Part shown: positions 57,459 to 64,000 of the stretch, one piece after another
How positions within the stretch are numbered: the stretch's first letter is position 1
Layout of the letters: every line of letters starts with the position of its first letter
From: an uncultured Lachnospiraceae bacterium
GTDB lineage: Bacteria; Bacillota; Clostridia; Lachnospirales; Lachnospiraceae
Direction of reading: 5' to 3'
Assembly: GCA_951802115.1 (NCBI GenBank)
Contig: CATOPL010000003.1
Coordinates: 186,001-250,000, forward strand
DNA: 64,000 nucleotides
Position numbers and translations under genes: made by a program
The notes under the pieces: model-generated
What the model saw: the letters and a program-made list of their open reading frames with translations, nothing else
Told to the model about the DNA's origin: nothing
Databases searched by the model: none

Positions 57459-58784
57459 ATGGGAGCAGGAGATCGAAGAAAAAAACGAAGAAGATGGAAA
57501 AGAAAGTGTATAACAGCCTTTCTTATAATATTTCTGTTTATCACGGCAGGCGCAGCCTTAGCCCGGAGCCTGTCTGCGTTTTTTGAATTGAATGCAGAGA
57601 CACGCGGTTATGCCCCGGAGGAAAATGAGGCGCCTGTACAGGCAGAGGAAGCTCTTAGATACGATTCTAAAGAGACGGAAGAATACGAAAATGACATGCC
57701 TGAAGTAATGGAAGTGAATATGGCAGAAAACGTTACTGCAGAAAGAGTATCTTCTACGGAAATACGCATTATGTGGAACCGCATATCGGATACCAGTCCT
57801 GCAGAAGGCGGACAGTATGTGATTATGCGGAAAGGAAGTTCTGCGAATGTCAAATCTGACGAATGGGAAGAAATCGGAGCAGTGAAGGCGTCCGATGAAA
57901 GTAACGATTCTTCCGGAGAGTTCGGATATGACTATGTTTTTACAGACTTGCTGGCTTCATCGGAGCCGGTACAATATCAATATCGGATAGATGCCAGAAC
58001 GAACGGCCAGGTATGCTATAAAGGGACAGAGGAAAGCGTGGCAGTGGCAAGCAACGTCCTGATCTGCATAGATCCCGGGCATTACAAAGGGGCTTCAGAG
58101 GTACCCGGAGAAAACATGTATGGTTATGAAGAGGGCATATTTACCCTTCGGGTGGGGCTTGCATTGCGGGAAGAGCTGGCGAAGCATGGCATTGCCTCTT
58201 ACCTGACCCGTGAAACGGACCGTATCACTCTGGCAGGCTATACAAACGGGACCTTAGACAGAGGTCATATCAGTCTCCGGGGAGAGTACGCTGCAGGAAG
58301 TAATTTGTTTTTTTCCATCCATACAAATGCAAACAATGACAATGTAAATGGATGTGATACATGGCAGCAGCCTCTGGAGATTAACAAGACACTGGTGATT
58401 GTGAACGAAACGGCAGGCCGGAATGAGGAGATGATTGCCATTGCCAATGAGATAGGTCAGGCTGTTGCAAAGGCAAGTTATCAGCTTGGCTTGTCCTATA
58501 CAGACCAGTTTGAACGGGTTGACTCGAATTCCGTCAGGCCCTGGACCAGCGATTATAATGACAGCCTGAATGTAAAAGGAACCGTCTGCAGCAGACTGGG
58601 AACGGACGGCGATTATTACGGAGTACTCCGGGGCGCAGCAAATGTCGGCGTGCCGGGGATGATCGTAGAGCATGGGCATCATACGGTAGAGGAAGTGAGA
58701 AAGCAGGCCATGACCGGGAAGCTTGATACCATATGGGCAAGAGCGGATGCAGAAGGGATCGTGAAAGGCCTGGGTTTCGAATAA
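57459..58784 (+). CDS. N-acetylmuramoyl-L-alanine amidase with Fn3-like N-terminal region
   Basis: LICIDPGHYKG...GYEEGIFTLRVGLALREEL, LTRETD, SIHTNAN, MIVEHGHHT motifs. Confidence 0.88.
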   Translation: MGAGDRRKKRRRWKRKCITAFLIIFLFITAGAALARSLSAFFELNAETRGYAPEENEAPVQAEEALRYDSKETEEYENDMPEVMEVNMAENVTAERVSSTEIRIMWNRISDTSPAEGGQYVIMRKGSSANVKSDEWEEIGAVKASDESNDSSGEFGYDYVFTDLLASSEPVQYQYRIDARTNGQVCYKGTEESVAVASNVLICIDPGHYKGASEVPGENMYGYEEGIFTLRVGLALREELAKHGIASYLTRETDRITLAGYTNGTLDRGHISLRGEYAAGSNLFFSIHTNANNDNVNGCDTWQQPLEINKTLVIVNETAGRNEEMIAIANEIGQAVAKASYQLGLSYTDQFERVDSNSVRPWTSDYNDSLNVKGTVCSRLGTDGDYYGVLRGAANVGVPGMIVEHGHHTVEEVRKQAMTGKLDTIWARADAEGIVKGLGFE

Positions 58785-58803
58785 CAAGAGGGAGAGTTAC
58801 AAT

Positions 58804-60843
58804 ATGTTTTGCAGACAATGCGGAAAAGAAATTGAAACGGGAGATTTGTGTACAGATTGCATGGCGCAGGAGGAAGCCGGGAAAGCCCCGGACAGCGGAA
58901 ATACAAATGCTTTCTGGAATAAATTTTTTCCCGGTAAAAAAAGGACGAAAATGATTCCGGCTATGATATTGGCCGCAGTCGTAGTCATAGCTGCGGGCGC
59001 ATTCCTCATTCTGAAGAATGCAGACCATAAGCTGCAGCGGCAATATGATGAGATGGCCGGACAGATTCAGGAGAATCAGATCCCAAGCTGCCAGATGGAA
59101 CTGGAAAAGATGGAAGAAGAATGGCAGGAATTAGGGCTCATGGATTCCGGTGAAAAGAAGGAGCTGCTGGAAGAGCTTGAAAAGACTGTCTCCAGGAGTC
59201 AGAGCTTTGCAGAGGAACTTGCAAAATGCACTGAAAAGCTTGATTCCATCAGAAAAGAGCTGGAAGAATATCATCTGGCCGAGAACGAATATGCGGCATA
59301 TGTGACAGCAGTAGACAGTCTGGAAGAGACGGTTCGCGAACGAGATGTTGATAACTTAAAGGACAGTATAGATGCGGCAGACGAAGCTTTTGCTGAGCTG
59401 GTAAAAGCAAACGACGCCTATATAAATGAAAAGCTGTCTGAATACGGCATGGTGAACCTTTCGATTGCAGAGGCTGACGATATCCGTACCTACAATAGCC
59501 GGATAGAGGAAGTACAGGGTCTTCTGCCGGGCAGGGAATACGGAAAAATATCAGACCTGTTGGCGGAACTGGATGAGATATACTACAAATATGCAGAACC
59601 GGAAAAACGTCTGAATATTTCTGTCCAGCAGGTGGATGTAACAGGATATCCGAACATCCGGCTTTATCTGAACATCGCAGATCAGCAGACCGGAAACGTG
59701 CCTCAGGGGCTGGACGGCGGCATGTTTTTTGTCCGAAAAAGGGATGCTGAGGGCAATTATATAAAACAGCTGGTTAAAGGAGTAAATCAGCTGGATGAGA
59801 CGGAGGCGCTGAATATTGACATCGTGGCCGATGTCAGCGGCAGCATGAGCGGAGGGCCTCTGGACACGGCAAAAAGCGTTATGACCAATTTCGTCAACAG
59901 TGTGCAGTTTGCGGCGGGAGACATGGTGGAACTGATTTCCTTCAGCGACGGCGTGTACATTGAAGAGCCCTTTACCAACAATGCAAATCTTCTGATATCC
60001 AGAATTAACGGACTGGGTACACAGGACATGACGGCCTTTTATGACGCCCTTTATACGGCTGTCAACAAGGTGGCGGCACGCTCAGGAGCAAAGTGCGTGA
60101 TTGCTTTTACGGACGGATTGGATAATTACAGCTCCTGCACAAGCAATGACGTTATTCAACTGGCACAGAGATATCATATACCAATATTTATCATCGGAAT
60201 CGGACATGATGATTTTTCAAATGCCCGGCAGATTGCGCTGCAGACCGGAGGAAGTTATTATTATGTGAATGATGTTTATGATATCCAGGGGATTTACCAG
60301 CAGATATACAGACAGGAAAAGCAGCTGTATCTTCTGGAATTTGAAGACTCCTCATCAGTAGATCTGTTTTCGGAGAGCAGTATTGTGGCGGGCTACCATA
60401 CACTGGAATATGGCGGTGATGTCAATTATACATACACGCCGCATACTTTGGTAAGCGTGGACAGTGCAGGAATATTCTTAAGCGGTCCGGAAGCCGTGGC
60501 TGCCGCATATATGCGCGCCTTTGCAGATGCCATGACACAGCAGTCATTTTCCTATATCGAGCCATATCTGAAGGACGGAAGTCCCATAGCGACTGCACAG
60601 GAGAGCTATGTACAAAGAGGAATTTCGGAGGCGCTGAACTCCTATGAGATTGAAAATGTAGAATATCTGGATTCTGACAACTGTATTGTAACAACAAGGG
60701 AAACTTATTTTGTGCAAAAACCGGAAGAACCCTTGACGCTGCTGGTTCAGCGCTGCAAATATGTAATGGAAAGAATTGGAAATGATTGGAAGATTTCCGA
60801 TTTTGCAGAGAATGTTGAGGTCTTGTCAAGAATAAAATATTAA
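58804..60843 (+). CDS. Zinc-ribbon/TM/coiled-coil/VWA-domain protein
   Basis: MFCRQCGKEIETGDLCTDC, TM, then DIVADVSGSMSGGPLDTAK MIDAS and CVIAFTDGLDNYS. Confidence 0.85.
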   Translation: MFCRQCGKEIETGDLCTDCMAQEEAGKAPDSGNTNAFWNKFFPGKKRTKMIPAMILAAVVVIAAGAFLILKNADHKLQRQYDEMAGQIQENQIPSCQMELEKMEEEWQELGLMDSGEKKELLEELEKTVSRSQSFAEELAKCTEKLDSIRKELEEYHLAENEYAAYVTAVDSLEETVRERDVDNLKDSIDAADEAFAELVKANDAYINEKLSEYGMVNLSIAEADDIRTYNSRIEEVQGLLPGREYGKISDLLAELDEIYYKYAEPEKRLNISVQQVDVTGYPNIRLYLNIADQQTGNVPQGLDGGMFFVRKRDAEGNYIKQLVKGVNQLDETEALNIDIVADVSGSMSGGPLDTAKSVMTNFVNSVQFAAGDMVELISFSDGVYIEEPFTNNANLLISRINGLGTQDMTAFYDALYTAVNKVAARSGAKCVIAFTDGLDNYSSCTSNDVIQLAQRYHIPIFIIGIGHDDFSNARQIALQTGGSYYYVNDVYDIQGIYQQIYRQEKQLYLLEFEDSSSVDLFSESSIVAGYHTLEYGGDVNYTYTPHTLVSVDSAGIFLSGPEAVAAAYMRAFADAMTQQSFSYIEPYLKDGSPIATAQESYVQRGISEALNSYEIENVEYLDSDNCIVTTRETYFVQKPEEPLTLLVQRCKYVMERIGNDWKISDFAENVEVLSRIKY

Positions 60844-60909
60844 GCTCCTCGAAGACTGATGTAAATAAATTGTCAAAAAAATTTTCTCAAAGGGTTGACA
60901 CAGGATTAC

Positions 60910-60951
60910 AAGGGCCGCTTTCACTGTAAATGATCGGTGAAAGCGGCCCTT
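60910..60951. terminator. Bidirectional terminator between convergent genes
   Basis: AAGGGCCGCTTTCAC-12 nt-GTGAAAGCGGCCCTT. Confidence 0.7.
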
Positions 60952-60987
60952 ATAGCCTTGTAATTTAGAAACATATCGTATGTCTGA

Positions 60988-62331
60988 TTACAGATCCAGT
61001 TTTTTCTCTTTCATCACGCTCTTATAAGACGGACGGATGATCTTATTCATTCCTATGATCTCCTCGATCCGGTGTGCACTCCATCCCACAATCCTTGCTA
61101 TCGCAAAGATCGGCGTATACAGCTCTACCGGTATCCCCAGCATCTCATATACAAACCCGCTGTAAAAATCCACATTTGGACTGACGCCCTTGTAAATCTT
61201 TCTTTTTTTTGCGATCAGTTCCGGAGCAAGCATCTCAATATTATTATACAATGCCATATCTTTCCCGCGATTCTTCTCCACAGAAAGACGTTCCACAAAA
61301 CTTTTAAACACACGTTCACGCGGATCGGAAAGCGAATAGACTGCATGTCCCATTCCATAGATCAGCCCTTTGCCGTCAAAAGCTTTTCCATCCAGTATCC
61401 GGCTGAGATAATTTCCTACTTCCTCCTGGTCCGAATAATCCCGGACATGCTCCCGAATGTCATTCATCATCTCCATAACTTTAATATTTGCTCCGCCATG
61501 CTTTGGTCCTTTCAGCGATGACATGGCAGCTGCAACGGCAGAATAAGTATCAGAGCCCGAAGAAGTCACCACTCTGGTCGTAAATGTGGAATTATTTCCT
61601 CCTCCATGCTCCATATGAAGCAGCAATGCCACATCCAGCACCTTGGCTTCAAGAAATGTATATTGTCTGTCCGGTCTTAACATCATCAGAAGATTTTCTG
61701 CCGTAGACAATTCCGGATTCGGCCTGTGGATATACATACTTTCATCCCGCTCATAGTGATTATATGCATGGTATCCATACACAGCCAGCATCGGAAATAC
61801 ACTGACCAGATTCAGACACTGACGGATGACATTTCCCACATCATTGCAGTCCATCTGATCATCATAAGACGCCAGCGTCAATATACTCCGTGTCATGGAA
61901 TTCATAATATCTTTATTGGATGCCTTCATAATTACATCCCTGGTAAAATTTGTCGGCAGCTCTCTTACGCCTGACAGCAGTTCTGCAAATTCAGCTTCTT
62001 CTTTTTTGGAAGGCATCTCCCCAAACAGCAACAAATATGCCGTCTTCTCAAAACCAAAAGAGTCATCAGGTATACTGCTTACCAGATCCATCACATTATA
62101 CCCTCTGTACCACAGTTCTCCGTCGCAGGGAATCTTTTTTCCATTCTCCACTTTGAAAGACTCAATCTTGGATATGTTGGTCAGTCCGGTCAGCACTCCG
62201 TTGCCGTTAATATCTCTCAAACCGCGGTTAACACCATACTCCTTAAAAAGATCATCAGAGATCGTATCATTCTCCACACACAGTTTCTGATATTTCTCCG
62301 CATATTCACTCCATTTTTCGTAATATCCCAT
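60988..62331 (-). CDS. Citrate synthase family protein
   Basis: LWYRGYNVMDLV, LLLHMEHGGGNNSTFTTRVVTSSGSDTYSAVAAAMSSLKGPKHGGAN, GMGHAVYSLSDPRERVFK. Confidence 0.95.
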   Translation of the reverse strand: MGYYEKWSEYAEKYQKLCVENDTISDDLFKEYGVNRGLRDINGNGVLTGLTNISKIESFKVENGKKIPCDGELWYRGYNVMDLVSSIPDDSFGFEKTAYLLLFGEMPSKKEEAEFAELLSGVRELPTNFTRDVIMKASNKDIMNSMTRSILTLASYDDQMDCNDVGNVIRQCLNLVSVFPMLAVYGYHAYNHYERDESMYIHRPNPELSTAENLLMMLRPDRQYTFLEAKVLDVALLLHMEHGGGNNSTFTTRVVTSSGSDTYSAVAAAMSSLKGPKHGGANIKVMEMMNDIREHVRDYSDQEEVGNYLSRILDGKAFDGKGLIYGMGHAVYSLSDPRERVFKSFVERLSVEKNRGKDMALYNNIEMLAPELIAKKRKIYKGVSPNVDFYSGFVYEMLGIPVELYTPIFAIARIVGWSAHRIEEIIGMNKIIRPSYKSVMKEKKLDL

Positions 62332-62545
62332 CAATTTCCCCCTTACTGTTATTTTACTCCCGCAGGTATTGAATCGGGCAGACATACCGTATGTTCATTT
62401 CGCGACCGCCGTATGGTTCAAATATCCCTGCTGCCTGCAGCAGGGTACCCGCTTTCATGCATTCATTATGTTAACATAATTTCCCGATAAATTCCATTAT
62501 TTTATACTTTTTTTAGAAAGCAGCGCAGCTGCTCATATTCTCTTC

Positions 62546-64000
62546 TCATCCTTCCGGCGGCAATGGTTCTTCTGCAGGGACCTGAGCAGGTGGTTCGGCA
62601 GGAACATCCGCAGGCGGTTCCTGTCCCGTTTCCTCCGTAGGCGGAACCTCCGGGAGCGCTACCACCGGTTCTGTTCCCGGCAGATGATAACAGATCACCG
62701 GCGTTCCCTTTTCAATATTTTCATAGATTTCTCTGGCCACCGACGGCGGCAGGTTGATGCAGCCATGAGAGCCGTTTGTTTTGTAGATATCTCCACCGAA
62801 GGAGCCGCGCCAGCCCGCGTCATGCATGCCGATATTGCGGTTAAACGGCATCCAGTAGGATACAGGCGTCTGATAGTTTTCGCCCGTCAGGGTCGCATTT
62901 CTTTGCTTATACGTAATTCCGTAGACCCCGGCGGGGGTATCATAACCTCTGGCAGAATTTCCGGACACAAAATCAGACTCCAGAAGCTGAATCCCATCCT
63001 TATACAGAAAAAGATGCTGGGCGGTCAGATTGATCTCCACATAGGTGTCTCCATAATCGGGAGCCCCGTAGTGATCTGCCGTCTGGTAATATACCGGTGT
63101 TCGTTCACCGCTCTCGCCCCGCTCAATCATCTCTGTCAGCTCCTGCGCCTCCTGGTCTGAATTCATCCACCAGCCATAGTCGCCATCACTGATCGTAATT
63201 TCTCTGCCATAACTTGTCATAAAAGTTCGGGGTCGGAAAATTGTATCATACTTTTTCCGCAGTGACGCCACAAAAGACCCTACCTGTGTTTTGTCCAGCG
63301 TAACCTCCGTACCGTCGATATGGAGCCATTCGCTGATTGTCGCTCCATCCAGTATTTCTTTCTGTTCGCCAAACGTATAGGCAATCTGCAGCCCTGCATA
63401 TTTCTGAAGACTGACCAGTACCTGATTCAGCTCCTCATTATCTGCGGTCACTGCCGGCTCCTGATAGCAGCCGGCCTGATCCAGGTCCGCCTGTTCTGCA
63501 AGAGAGGCCACTGCATTTTCGATCGTCTCCTGCGTTTTCTGTCGATCCAGCATATTTCCCTGCGTTTCCGGAACAATGAAAAAGCCATTTTCCGGGGTGT
63601 ATTCAGAAATATATGCATCTGTCGGGGCTTTTGCAAAATCTTCCTCAAAACCTTTGAGGGCCCCTACACTGTCCTTTAGCTTTTTCTCATTGTAGATAAC
63701 AAGACCTTCTGTCACATGTTCTGAATCCTGAGGCAAAAACCATGCCCATGAATTCTGTGATTTTAGAAGTTCCAAAAGAGGTTCCTCCGACGCATAAGAA
63801 AGATCAATATCCTTTCCCCGTATCTCCTCTTCAAGCGGCTGTCCATCCGGCTTCCGTTCCGTAATTCTCAAATAATAATCCTGTATCTGAGCTTTCATCT
63901 CCTCGATGGTCATACCAGATACATCAATCCGGTCAACCATTGTTCCCGGCAGGAAATGACTCTGATAATGAAAAAGACCGCAGCCATAGACGGCAGAAGC
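62546..64000 (-). CDS. L,D-transpeptidase (YkuD) with peptidoglycan-binding-like N-terminus, 5' end beyond window
   Basis: YVEINLTAQHLFLYKDG, HDAGWRGSFGGDIYKTNGSHGCINLPPSVA; frame stays open to base 64000 (..YQSHFLPGTMVDRIDVSGMTIEE). Confidence 0.93.
   Translation of the reverse strand, partial: ASAVYGCGLFHYQSHFLPGTMVDRIDVSGMTIEEMKAQIQDYYLRITERKPDGQPLEEEIRGKDIDLSYASEEPLLELLKSQNSWAWFLPQDSEHVTEGLVIYNEKKLKDSVGALKGFEEDFAKAPTDAYISEYTPENGFFIVPETQGNMLDRQKTQETIENAVASLAEQADLDQAGCYQEPAVTADNEELNQVLVSLQKYAGLQIAYTFGEQKEILDGATISEWLHIDGTEVTLDKTQVGSFVASLRKKYDTIFRPRTFMTSYGREITISDGDYGWWMNSDQEAQELTEMIERGESGERTPVYYQTADHYGAPDYGDTYVEINLTAQHLFLYKDGIQLLESDFVSGNSARGYDTPAGVYGITYKQRNATLTGENYQTPVSYWMPFNRNIGMHDAGWRGSFGGDIYKTNGSHGCINLPPSVAREIYENIEKGTPVICYHLPGTEPVVALPEVPPTEETGQEPPADVPAEPPAQVPAEEPLPPEG

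Overview
The window looks like ordinary low/mid-GC Bacillota chromosome, probably Lachnospiraceae (inferred from gene families; not tested). It holds housekeeping genes: larC, glmS, glgB, tagD, dapF, purA, ftsEX, clpX, lspA, htrA-like, class A PBPs, citrate synthase and an L,D-transpeptidase. The standout is a co-oriented minus-strand cell-surface locus at about 9.0-26.0 kb. It encodes a coiled-coil protein, signal peptidase I, a 1899-aa LPKTG adhesin with about 21 HxH...C modules, an LPSTG SpaH-type pilin, a class C sortase, an LPXTG-less pilin-like protein, several TasA/CalY-like (SipW-type) exported proteins, a SipW-like peptidase, a class B sortase and a BTAD/degenerate-GGDEF regulator. 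Immediately upstream is a roughly 300-bp segment bounded by two sites. Each site has identical 10-bp inverted arms (TACCACATAA/TTATGTGGTA), and the 6-bp spacers are reverse complements of each other (TGTCTG vs CAGACA). A tyrosine recombinase gene ends 8 bp from the outer site. This is the expected architecture of an invertible promoter switch controlling the hybrid pilus/fibre operon. Other candidates include a structured leader or sRNA with its own promoter and terminator between glmS and an Lrp-family gene, dispersed CTGCYGCAAAAT palindromes, a Cys-rich small protein, a possible decayed holin-like toxin module, and gene remnants next to an amidase/VWA gene pair. No tRNA, rRNA or CRISPR array was recognised. 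All functional calls are by eye; no database search was run.
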